Positions 24,006-34,392 of a DNA stretch of 64,000 nt are shown here, in pieces. Position numbers and translations under genes: made by a program. The stretch covers positions 1,211,772 through 1,275,771 of the forward strand of contig UESW01003881.1 in NCBI GenBank assembly GCA_900491605.1, given 5' to 3'. Positions within the stretch are counted from its first letter, which is position 1; every line of letters begins with the position of its first letter. This stretch comes from Calamus simplicifolius. Taxonomy: Eukaryota > Streptophyta > Magnoliopsida > Arecales > Arecaceae. The notes beneath the pieces were generated by a model that searched no databases, was not told the origin of the DNA, and saw only the letters and a list, made by a program, of their open reading frames with translations.

Positions 24006-24429
24006 GTTATTTTTCTTTTACTTTATTGTATGTAATCGCCTCGGGCCCGATTTTGTACTCTTCTTCAATGGTCAATGAAAAAGACTTTAACTTCTTTGTG
24101 TTTCGATCCATCCCGTCTTCCTTCTTCTGAGAAAAACGCCTTACTGTGCCTTACTCCTCGTGGCCAAACCGTATATGCTGGCGACGTTGAAGCCGAATAT
24201 AGTGTCTTCTAAGATGTTTCATGATTTCGAACTTAGCCAATATTCGAACGCATCTCTAGGATGTAGGCCGACCATATGAACAGTCACTTAAGATGTTTCG
24301 TGCTGTCGCAGGTTGTTCGCAAGATGGCTTGCTTATGCATGAGTCCCCAAAGGCTTGGGAAGATCTCCGGATGGCTTGATGCCAAGCCTAACTTTGGAGG
24401 CGTCTGGATCGACCAGAAATAGTTGAGGT

Positions 24430-25705
24430 TGATTCTGCCATCGTGAGGGGTTTGCGTGTTGCCTGAGGGGTAGCTCGGCTGGGTACGGAGTTGCTAGGGT
24501 CTTAACCGACTCGGGGGCACCGCCATGCCTGGGCCGAGTGGTGTCCCATTAGCCGCGATGCCGGCGAGCTCCTTTTGAACCACTTCAGGGGTTTGTGTGC
24601 CGCCTGAAGGGCGACTCGACGGGTACGAAGCTGCTAGGGTCTTAACCGACTCGGGGCACCGTCGTGCCGGGGCCGAGTGGTGTCCCGTTAGCCGCAATGC
24701 TGGCGAGCTCCTTTTGAACCACTTCAGAGATTTATGTGCCACCTGAAGGGCGACTCGACCGGGTACAGAGCTGCTAGGGTCTTAACCGACTCGGGGGCAT
24801 CACCGTGCCGGGGCCGAGTGGTGTCCCGTTAGCCGCAATGCCGGTGAGCTCCTTTTGAACCACTTCAGGGGTTTGTGTGCCGCCTGAAGGGTGACTCAAC
24901 CGGGTACGGAGCTGCTAGGGTCTTAACCGACTCGGGGGCACCGCCGTGCCGGGGCCGAGTGGTGTCCCGTTAGCCGCGATGCCGGCGAGCTCCTTTAGAA
25001 CTACTTCAGGGGTTTGTGTGCTGCCTGAAGGGCGACTCGACCGGGTACGAAGCTGCTAGGGTCTTAACCGACTCGGGGGCATCGCCGTGCCGGGGCCGAG
25101 TGGTGTCCCATTAGCCACGATGCCGGTGAGCTCCTTTTGAACCACTTCAAGGGTTTGTGTGCCGCCTGAAGGGCGACTTGATCGGGTACAGAGCTGCTAG
25201 GGTCTTAACCGACTCGGGAGCACCGCCGTGCCGGGACCGAGTGGTGTCCCATTAGCCGCGATGCCGGCGAGCTCCTTTTGAACCACTTCAGGGGTTTGTG
25301 TGCGCCTGAAGGGTGACTCGACCGGGTACGGAGCTGCTAGGGTCTTAACCGACTCGGGGGCACCGTCGTGCCGGGGTCGAGTGGTGTCCCGTTAGCCGCG
25401 ATGCCGGCGAGCTCCTTTTGAACCACTTCAGGGGTTTGTGTGCCGCCTGAAGGGCGACTCGATCGGGTACGGAGCTGCTAGGGTCTTAACTGACTCGGGG
25501 GCACCACCGTGTCGGGGTCGAGTGGTGTCCTATTAGCCGCGATGCCGGTGAGTTCCTTTTGAACCACTTCAGGGGTTTGTGTGCCGCCTGAAGGGCGACT
25601 TGATCGGGTACGGAGCTGCTAGGGTCTTAACCGATTCGAGGGCACCGCCGTGTCGGGGCCGAGTGGTGTCCCATTAGCCGTGATGCTGGCGAGCTCCTTT
25701 TGAGA
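24430..25705. repeat. 141-bp tandem array between antisense gene and pol of Gypsy-1
   Basis: Nine units marked by CTTAACCGACTCGGG at 24501, 24641, 24781, 24922, 25063, 25204, 25344, 25485 and 25626, spaced 140-141 bp apart. The units are highly similar and hold GAGTGGTGTCCC, TTAGCCGCGATGCCGG and GAACCACTTCAGGGGTTTGT. No coding sense is seen. Confidence 0.95.
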
Positions 25706-25949
25706 GATTTGGTCCTTGGATGCAAGGGAGAGTAGGCTGTTACGTCAGAAGGGACCCCCCTTTATTGCTTATGCCCTGGGGGAATACATTATTGGTAATA
25801 TTGGCGAAGGTTATCGGCATTCCAGGTGCGTGGAATGGGTTATCCATCGAGCTGCTCTAATTTGTATGCCCACCGGTGGAGTGCCTCGGCGACGCGATAA
25901 GGGCCCTCCCAGTTGGGGGATAGCTTGCCTCCCTCAGTAGGCTTTGAAA

Positions 25950-27105
25950 CTTTAGCTTTTCTCAAAACCAAATCTCCACGGCGGAAAACCTTAAGGCGAA
26001 CTTGAGCATTGTAGTACCTGGCCGCTCGCTGACGAAAGTCGCCATGCGTAGCCTCGCCCGATCATGCGCCTCGTCGATGAAGTCCAAATTAGCCCGAATC
26101 TGCATGGAGTTGCTTTCTTCACTGAAGGACTCCACGCATGGACTGGGTAGTCCGATCTCGATAGAAATGACAGCCTCGGATATGAAGGCGAGACTGAATG
26201 GAGTCTCGCCCGTTGGGGCTCTGGGGGTCGTGTGATAGGCCCATATAATGCTGGGGAGCTCCTCCACCCAACAACCTTTGGACCCATCCAACCTGGTTCT
26301 GAGTCTCTAAGGATGGTGCGGTTCATAACCTTAGCCTCCCCGTTGGTTTGGGGGTGGCCAATGGAGGTGAATTGGTGATGAATGCCTAGCTCGTCACAGA
26401 AGACTTTGAATGCTTTGTTGTTGAATTGGCGGCCGTTGTCCGTGACAAGGGTGTGAGGCAGGCCAAAGCAGCATATGATTGACTTCCAAAAGAAAGCTTT
26501 GACTTTGCCCTCAGTGATCTTGGCTAACGCTTCGACCTCGACTCATTTGGTGAAGTAATCAATGGCGACTAGCAAGAACTTCCATTGCCCAGAAGCTGAG
26601 GGGAATGGCCCGAGAATGTCCATTCCCCACTGAGCGAAGGGCCATGGAGCCGAGAGCATGTTCATCGGGGTAGATGGTTGATGTTGGATGTGTGCATGGC
26701 GCTGGCAATCATCGCATTTCTGAACTAATTTAGCCGCATCCTCCCTCATAGTGGGCCAAAAGTATCCCTGACGGAGGGCCTTTTGGGCTAAGGATCTGCC
26801 CCCAGATGATTTCCACAGATGCCCTCGTGGATTTCTCTGAGGATGTAATCGGCGTCGGCGGGTCCCACGCACTTGAGCAGGGGATAGGAGAATGACCTTA
26901 TGTATAGACGCCCATCGAGGAGAATGAATTTGGAGGCTTTCCACTTGAGCAACCTGGCTTCGTTGCGGTCATCAGGGAGTGTACCGTCAGTAAGATATCG
27001 AATGTAGGCATCCATCCATGTGGGCTCCTGGGTGAGCGGGAGGATTTCCTTGCTATCCTCTATACTGGGTCTTTCCAAATATTCAATGTAAGCATCCCTT
27101 GCCAT
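25950..27105 (-). pseudogene. Gypsy-1 pol: integrase
   Basis: Contains the end of the zinc-binding region (KCDDCQRHAHIQ), the core start (WGMDILGPFP, first catalytic Asp), LVAIDYFTK, then after a stop VTDNGRQF and GVFCDELGIHH-like sequence, and ends with ELPSIIWAYHTTPRAPTGET (the PxxxGxTPF region). The order matches Ty3/Gypsy integrases. It is split across frames at about 26540 and 26330. In the family it inserts element cDNA into the genome. Confidence 0.85.
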
Positions 27106-27109
27106 ACCA

Positions 27110-27520
27110 CCGGCAGAGGTGGCCAGATGAGAGAGGATGTCAGCCTTGGCATTTTTACTTCACAGAATATAACTGATATTGAAGTAAGCCAGCGAGGAGG
27201 TTAGGAGCCGAACCTTGCCCAAGTATTGAGTCATAGCGGGGTTACGCGCCTCGTACTCCCCATTGATTTGCCCAGAGACAAGTTGCGAGTCAGTGAAAGC
27301 TCTGAGACGCTCTATTCCGAACTCCTAGGCTAGCCTTAGCCCGGCCAGCAGGGCCTCGTACTCAGCTTGATTGTTGGTGGCTTTGAATAGAAACCGCAGG
27401 GCGCATTCTATTCTCTCTCCGCCTGGTCCGGTGAGAATGAGATCGGCGTCGCTTCCTTGAGAGTTCGATGTGCCGTCCACATGAAGGATCCAAGTTTCCC
27501 CATCTTTGCTTGGCTCAGGC
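27110..27520 (-). pseudogene. Gypsy-1 pol: second, archaeal-type RNase H
   Basis: On the minus strand it reads WILHVDGTSNSQGSDADLIL, then ATNNQAEYEALLAGLRLA, a stop (27325-27327), EFGIERLRAFTDSQLVSGQI and a C-terminal NISYIL. The DG...NNQAEYEAL...TDSQL signature is the additional RNase H typical of Tat-branch Gypsy elements, placed after the ordinary RNase H. Confidence 0.82.
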
Positions 27521-27525
27521 TCGCA

Positions 27526-28656
27526 CTATTCCTTGGCAACCTCTTCAGCCATCTCCTCTGCCCAGGTGCATTCAACTAGGAAGTCGGCCAGAACTTGAGA
27601 CTTCAGAGTCGGTCGAGCCTGGAAAGAGAGGTCAAATTCTCCCATCTTGATGGCCCACTTGGCGAGTCGGCCTAAGGTATCTGGACGAGCTAGGATGGCT
27701 TGCAAGGGTTGATCCGTGAGCACTACAATAGGATGGGCTTGAAAATACGGGCAGAGACGCCGAGCGGAGACTATCAGGGCGAAGATGACCTTTTCCGCCT
27801 TGGAGTATCTGACTTCTGCATCATGGAGGACCTTACTCACATAGTAGACAGGCCTTTGGATTCCATCAGTGTCAAGATGCATCAAAACTGAACTAACGGC
27901 TTCCGAAGAAGCAGCTAAGTAGAGAAAAAGACTTTCTCCGTCTCTTGGCTTGGATAGGAGCGGAGGGGAGGACAGAAACGCCTTCAATCCGTCGAAGGCC
28001 CTCTGGCAATCGTCAGTCCATTCGAAGCTATTCATCTTTCGCAAGGCCTTGAAGAAGGACAAGCATCTCTCGGCTGATTTGGAGAGGAAACGACTTAGAG
28101 CCGCTATCCTCCCAGTTAGTCGCTGCACTTCCTTCTTGCTGGACGGTGGCCTCATGTCAAGTATGGCACTGATCTTCTCTGGGTTCACCTCGATCCCCGC
28201 TGGGTCACCATGAAGCCTAGGAACTTGCCTGCCGTGACCCCAAAAGCACATTTCTTGGGGTTTAGCTTAACTTGAAAACAAGAGGTTGTTGAAGGTCTCC
28301 TCTAAATCGGAGACGTGATCAGAAGCGCGGGTGCTCTTTGTCAGCATATCATCTACGTAGACTTCCATGTTCCGGCCTAGCTGGTCCTGGAACACTATGT
28401 TCATCAACCTTTGGTAAGTTGCCCCCGTGTTCTTGAGGCCAAAAGGCATCACTTTGTAGTAATAAATGCCCTTTTCCGTCATGAAGGAGGTGTGCTCTTC
28501 GTCACTGGGGTCCATCCTTATCTGATTGTATCCTAAGAAGGCATCCATGAAGCTGAGGAGTTCATGCCCGGAGGTGGAATCTACCAGCTGATCAATCCTT
28601 GGCAGGGAAAGCTGTCTTTTGGACACGCCTTGTTGAGGTTGGTGAAGTCTATGCAA
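27526..28656 (-). pseudogene. Gypsy-1 pol: reverse transcriptase and Gypsy RNase H
   Basis: The RT blocks run from upstream KKRSFAPDRQKAIDEEVNKL through MDAFLGYNQIRMDPSDEEHT, MPFGLKNTGATYQRLMN and the catalytic VYVDDMLTKS (YVDD at 28348-28359). The second frame continues VNPEKISAILDMRPPSSKKE and the RNase H part LFLYLAASSEAVSSVLM, RPVYYVSKVLHDAEVRYSKA and VVLTDQPL. Catalytic Asp residues are intact. One frameshift at about 28260 separates RT from the connection domain. Confidence 0.88.
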
Positions 28657-29480
28657 ATCCTCCAGCTCCCATTTGCCTTACGCACCATGACCACATTGGC
28701 CAACCAACTGGGGTAGTGTGCCTCCCAGATGTGGCCGACACTGAGTAGCTTGTTGACTTCCTCGTCAATAGCCTTTTGTCGATCAGGAGCAAAGCTTCTC
28801 TTCTTCTGGCGAATTGGACGGTGTCGCGGGTCAATGATGAGCTTGTGGGTGATCACTTCCAGAGGGATGCCGGGCATATCAGATACTGACCAGGCGAAGA
28901 TGTCTGAATTAGCCCGCAAAAAGGCTAAGAGATGCTCCCGGTCCTCTGGAGGGAGGAGTCCACCAACACGGACGGTTCTTGCTGGGTCATCTCCAAGAGG
29001 GAAGGTCAAAAGATGTTCAGCTGGCTCTCCTCCCTTGTTAGAGTCTCTAGGGTCGGATGCTTCAAAGGTTGGTTCAGCTTCCAGAGGACTTGATGCCGCG
29101 TGATAACAGGGCAGGACTGGGCTGACCTCACCGCGCATCTCCTCGACTCCTCCGCCCATGGGGAATTGCACTAACAGACGCCGGGTGGAAATAACTGTGT
29201 TTAAAAGGTTCAAACCTAGATGCCCCAGAATGGTGTTATACACCAAGGGAACCCTCATAACAAGGAATTTCATTATTACTATGCTTTGGCATGGTGGCGT
29301 TCCGGCCGTCACAGGCAAAGGTATTTCGCCTTCAACCCTCATGGAGTCCCCAGTAAAATCGACCAAAGGGGTCGCCACATGCTGAAGGGAGTCCAAAGAT
29401 AATCCTATTCAAACGAAAGCCTCGTAGGTAAGGATGTCAGCTGAGCTGCCACTATCAACTAATATCCTCTTTACAAGATG
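28657..29480 (-). pseudogene. Gypsy-1 pol: aspartic protease and N-terminal RT linker
   Basis: VKRILVDSGSSADIL (active-site DSG at 29448-29456) is followed, after a stop near 29400, by IVIMKFLVMRVPLVYNTILG and RRLLVQFPMGGGVEEMRGE. It then runs through FAWSVSDMPGIPLEVITHKL into the RT. The ILG flap-like block and DSG identify a retropepsin. Confidence 0.82.
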
Positions 29481-29659
29481 CTTGGCGATCGTCATAGAGA
29501 TGACGATGCCTTCATTGTTTACATTATCTATGACAGTAGATCCCCCCCAGGAATTACATTACTCGGTGCCTCCTTCGCCCTCAGCCGCTTAGGTGCGGAG
29601 GTTGATCCCCAGGACACCATTCCGACCGTCCGCTGCGTGGGGGCGTTGTCGACCGGGGC

Positions 29660-29874
29660 CTAAACAGGCGGAGGCCCCATGAGGATCGGCAGCGACTGCT
29701 GCGCCTTCTGCACATATTTGCTGAGGTAGCCCCACTGAATGAGCTCCTCGATGGCCTGCTTCAAGCTGTAGCAGCTATCAGTGTCATGGCCATAGTCCCG
29801 GTTGAATCGGTAGTAGCGGCTTTTGTCGCAGAAAGGACCTTTCTTCATGGGAGGAGGGCGCTGGAGGTAAGGCT
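29660..29874 (-). pseudogene. Gypsy-1 gag C-terminal part, cut by the Copia insertion
   Basis: Encodes KKGPFCDKSRYYRFNRDYGHDTDSCYSLKQ-type sequence (YCRFHxxxGHxTxxC Tat gag zinc-finger-like block) and then a helical IEELIQWGYLSKYVQKAQ. The coding sequence stops at 29874, where the Copia LTR begins, and resumes at 40043 after the duplicated AGGCT. Confidence 0.85.
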
Positions 29875-31296
29875 TGTTGGTCCAGATAGCAACCCAAGAG
29901 GGGGGGGGGGGATGAATTGGGTTTTTTCAAAAATTTAAACTCTTTTGAAAAATAAACCCCAGCAGAAATAAAACTTAGATTCGCACAGATTAAAACATAA
30001 TATGCACAAATAGAGAGTTAAAGATAATGAGACAATCACGGCAAACACATGAGATTTTATAGTGGTTCGGTGTACCTACACCTATGTCGACTCCCAAGTA
30101 TCTCTTGGGTCCACACTATAATCAACCTGATTACAGCAGAGTTGTTTTGCAAGCTTACAACTCGAACTTATTGTTTTCTCGGGTGCACAATGAACCCAGC
30201 TGGTTTTCAAGGCTCACCAGCACAAAACCTTACACCACAAGCAAATTGCTTGCACAAGGCTAACAGCCTCAATGGAATCAATCCTCGATTGACCCAGCAA
30301 ATAATAATCATTTTTACAAAACAAAAGCTCCTCCAATGAGCAAATATACAATGATAAAATACGAAATAAAGAGATAGGAATCAAAGCCTAATTTGCATAT
30401 CTTGGTGGCTTGCTTCTTCTCTTTTCTCTTGGATGGATCTTCCTTTAGAATGCTCTTGAAGCTCCAAAGATCAGAAAACTAGGGCTTGCTTCCTTTCTTG
30501 AGATTTCTTCAAAATGAGGCTATGAAGGCTTGGAATCTCTCTCTTTTCTTTTGGGGAATCAGTATGATCTTTCCTCTTGAATCTTCCCTCTTTTCTTTTC
30601 TGATGGATTTTAAAGATTTGTCTCTATTATTTTCTTTTTGTCTCTCTTTTTCTATCCCTTTTCTCTATTTTTCTATCTCATTTTTGGATGCAGCAAACCC
30701 TCTTCTTATAGATCAGTTTAATCCATAAATAGTTTAAAACTATCCGTTAGAAACAAGTGTAAGAAGGATTAGATCCAAAAATAGCAATAGCCATTGGAAT
30801 TAAAAAGATAAAAGTAAAGTTTAGAGTCATTCTGACAGTTCTGAAGTCGTCTCTGACATTCTGAAGTTGGCTCTAACTTTTCTGGAGTCGGCTCTAAATC
30901 GAAAATCCCCAAATCTCTTGAACTGGAGTCGTCTCTAACTTTTCTGGGGTCGACACAAAAATCTTCTGGAGTTGACTCTAACAGTCCCGGAGTCGACTCT
31001 AAGTCGTGGCCAGAAAAATCATCGTTCTGTCTTTTCTGTTGGAGTCGGCTCTAACAGTCCGGGAGTCGACTCTAAGTTTGTGCCGTTTTTCGGAGTCTAC
31101 TCTGCGATTCCATATGTCGACTCTAATGTCTGAAATCTTACCTTGACATTAGATTCGAACTAGAACTTGATTTATCTTATGATTTTGATTAATAAATCAT
31201 ATCATAAACTGAAAAATTAAACCAAAATCATTAGTAACTTCAAATGTTATACTCAAATAGTTTTGTTAATCATCAAAATCAACAATTGGGTCAACA
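29875..31296 (-). repeat. Copia 3' LTR
   Basis: 1422 bp, TG...CA bounded, near-identical to 38642-40042. A G run at 29899-29909 is longer than in the other copy. A minus-strand TATA box (CTATAAGAAGAGG) lies at about 30715-30703, with a cluster of GAGTCGACTC-like palindromes upstream (30840-31130). Confidence 0.95.
30840..31130. promoter_or_regulatory. Palindrome cluster in Copia LTR U3
   Basis: About eleven copies of a GGAGTCG(G/A)CTCTAA motif, several forming the perfect palindrome GAGTCGACTC, spaced roughly 20-40 bp. The same cluster is in the other LTR at about 39570-39880. It probably acts in transcription or packaging; this is inference from position. Confidence 0.7.
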
Positions 31297-32038
31297 ATCT
31301 TCCCCTTTTTGATGATGATAAAAACTTTGAGTATATGCATTAAAAATTCATTTGAATTAAGAATTATAGATATTGTTGAAGCTTTAAAACTTCCTAACAG
31401 AGAATTTGATGCCAATTTTCAAAATGAATCAAAAAAGATACTTAAGTCCTATTATAAACATCAATCAAGATAATTTAACTTTACGTAGGAAATTATTAAG
31501 CTCCCCTGCATTGAATAACTCCCTCTATGTAAATAAAATGAGATCAATTGATACAAATTGATTGGAATTTATGAATCTCAAAATTTCTCTCCCCCTTTTT
31601 AGATATTTTCTCTCCCCCTTATTAGATATGCCAATTGATTGAAATCTTATATTCCTTTAATCTTATATTCTTCCATTCTTATTTCTTTTATGTATATACA
31701 ATTTTCTCTCCCCCTTTTTTATTATCAGCAATAAGGTGAATTTAAAAACAATAAAGAAGGTTATCAGAGCGGGGTAGTTGGTTCGATCAATCATAGAGAT
31801 GATAATTTGTTCTCATAGACAAATTTGCAATAAAAGGATAATTGTATTTCAATGCAAGATTGATTACATGTGTCAATTCAAGTACATTCTTAGAAAAGTA
31901 ACATATTCAAGTACATCCACAGTAAAGTAACATATTCAAGTATATTCATAGTAAACCAAAATTCCTAGATACATGCTATCAAAGTAAAGAAAGCTAGAAA
32001 TCCTAGAATACAAACTAGGATAAGACAGGGTATCAAAA

Positions 32039-33373
32039 TCAAACATGCTTGTAAACAATTTTCTTCAAATGTCCAATCATTTCCATAATTTCATCTTTTT
32101 GGTCTTTCTTAAATTTTTCAAGACAAGCTTCAACTTGAGCGACAGCAATATCAAGATCTTTCTTCAACTGACCAGTAGCATCTAAATAGACTCTTGATCC
32201 ATCTGCTATCCCTTCTAGTCTATCAAAAATCTTTTGAAGCTCAGATGACATGGCATTCACTGATTTATCCAAAGTAGAAACTATCATGTCAAGCTTAGCA
32301 GATATCAATTTCATTTCACTTCTCATATCCGAATCATGCTCAGTTAGTAGGGCTCTGAGCTGATCAAGCTGCTCCTCTGAAAATCTTCCAAATACCAAGG
32401 CTAACTGATGTGGAGGTGAAGGATGAGTGCTCGGTCCAGCCTCTGAAGATCCAGCAGTAGATGGTCCAGGAATGTCCTCTACTCTGGCCTCCTCAACTCT
32501 AACTTCCTCAGCTCTGCTCTCTTGTCCTCTTTTTATCCAAATATCATTCTCTTTTCTGAAGCCCATGCGGTGAATTGTAGAGACACTGTAGTAATCAGTG
32601 TACCTTAACTTCCTTAGTGGCTCATTGTCCATTATTAGCACACCTTGGCTTCTAAAGACTAATGTCAGAACCATACCGTATGGTAGTGTTGATCTCTTCT
32701 TAGTTGCTGCTTCTGCCATGTAACCAATCATCATTCCAGCTAAATTAACAGGCTTTCTAGTAATGATACAGTCCATCAATAAAATATCTCGTTCCGAAAC
32801 ATATTCAAACCTTCCAATTTTAGGAAACAATATTCTTCCACAAATATTGTGAAGTAACATGAATTCCAAATTTAGTTGATTAGCCATGATTTCTTCAAAC
32901 TCATATACTTCTCTCCCTAACATCCTAGATAGGGCACCTCCTCTATCTTCATGTTGATACTCAACAAGTCCAATAGTAGGCATCTCCAATAAATTTTCAA
33001 GAATCTCGGCTGTGATTATCACTTTGGTTCCTCTTACAAAACTCACTAAGCCTCCCTCTCCTCTACATAAATCATTGTAAAATTCTCTCACAAGGGCAGG
33101 GTATGTAGGAACATATAAAGAGCAAACTTTCTCCCATCCCATTTCCTTCAATAATCGACCAATAGCGAAGCCCTCCAAAGCAAATAAATCGAAATCTACT
33201 TTTCTTCTAGTTGTAATGGCCTTACTCGCTAATTGATCTACCCATGGAGAAGATGTGAAGGTGGAGAAGCATCTTGGGTGGTAGATGATGAAGATGGTGA
33301 GGGTTGCCTACGAATCGTCCTTTTTCTCATGGGAACGCCGAACCTCCAACAATCGCACTCCTTTTAGGAGCCA
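32039..33373 (-). pseudogene. Additional sense ORF of the Copia element (putative plant transposon protein domain)
   Basis: Lies between pol and the 3' LTR in pol orientation. The longest open block (33178-32039, 379 residues) has EGFAIGRLLKEMGW, YPALVREFYNDLC, VSFVRGTKVIITAEILENLL and a helical C-terminal coiled coil from about residue 260. The N-terminal part resembles the putative plant transposon protein family (Pfam PF20167 type). A likely original start is the ATG at 33373 (MAPKRSA), followed by at least one stop or frame change before 33178. Sireviruses often carry an env-like gene here, but I see no signal peptide or membrane segment. Function unknown. Confidence 0.75.
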
Positions 33374-33479
33374 TGGGATTCGATTGGAATGAGTTATTGA
33401 GAGATTTGAGGGGTTTGGAGGGGTTGAAATCGATTTGGAATGGTTTTAGAAAGGGTTAGGAGATGATAGGATCGTTTGG

Positions 33480-33680
33480 GTGTCGACTCCGCCTTTTTAT
33501 TTTGACCTAGTTCCTCTTAGAGTCGATTCCCGCAAAGCAAGGTGTCGGCTCCGGACTGGAAAATCTGTCAGCGCCCGAATTAGAGTCGGCTCTGCAGAAG
33601 CCAGAGTCGGCTCTAATTGCCCAAACAGAACATCAAAATATTAAGGTGTCGACTCCACAAACTGCAGGTGTCGACTCCAT
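33480..33680 (-). promoter_or_regulatory. Internal palindrome cluster upstream of the additional Copia ORF
   Basis: Seven or so copies of GTGTCGACTCC / AGAGTCGGCTCT-like motifs, the same word as in the LTR U3. A minus-strand ATAAAAAGG lies at about 33501-33493, followed about 125 bp later by the ATG of the additional ORF. The layout copies that of the LTR promoter. Confidence 0.5.
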
Positions 33681-34152
33681 AATAGTTTCAATGAAAAATT
33701 AGAATTTCAAGGATCTGAAACTAATCAAATTAATCATCAAACTCTAGATAAGTGTTCCTTAATCAATTGGGGAAACAATGAATCAAATTTCTAGATAAAT
33801 TTCCTTATTGGACATAGAGGATTTTCAAGAAATTAATGAAGTCTAGATAGTTATTGTCCTTAAAAGTTTCAGAAAATCATTCTAAAGGGTCACAAACTCC
33901 TAATTCTCCTCTAAGATAACAAAATCGTTCATCACTCAAAGGTTTAGTAAAAATATCAGCTAATTGATCATTAGTATTAACATACTCAAGACAAACATCA
34001 TTGTTGGAAACATGTTCTCTAATAAAGTGATGTCTAATTTCTATGTGTTTAGTTCTTGAATGTTGAATTGGATTCTTAGTTAGATTAATGGCACTAGTAT
34101 TATCACATTTAATAGGAATTTTATCAAGTGTGATACCATAATCTTCAAGTTG
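33681..34152 (-). other. Copia pol 3' end and spacer
   Basis: Minus-strand remnants of the Copia RNase H downstream region (33890-34150, frames broken) and an AT-rich spacer leading to the palindrome cluster. No separate gene is seen. Confidence 0.5.
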
Positions 34153-34392
34153 TCACTTAATCCAAAGGATTTGAGCACAGCAACTTTTAGCTGCAATATA
34201 CTCTGCCTCAGCAGTGGATAATGCAACAAAATTTTGCTTCTTGCTAAACCAAGAGATTAAGTTACTTCCTAAAAGTTGGCATGCCCCACTTGTACTCTTT
34301 CTATCTAATTTACAACCAACATAATCAGAATCAGAATAAGCAATCAATTTTAAGGTTGAGTCTCTAGAATACCATAATCCTACATTTTTAGT
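34153..34392 (-). pseudogene. Copia pol: RNase H C-terminal part
   Basis: Encodes YSDSDYVGCKLDRKSTSGAC, LLGSNLISWFSKKQNFVALS and TAEAEYIAAKSCCAQILWIK, the classic Copia RNase H end. A stop between 34393 and 34350 breaks the link to RT. Confidence 0.88.

Noticed and set aside
24430..25705. Regular repeat that could be mistaken for a CRISPR array
   Set aside because: Units are contiguous 141-bp tandem copies without unique spacers, inside a plant retrotransposon.
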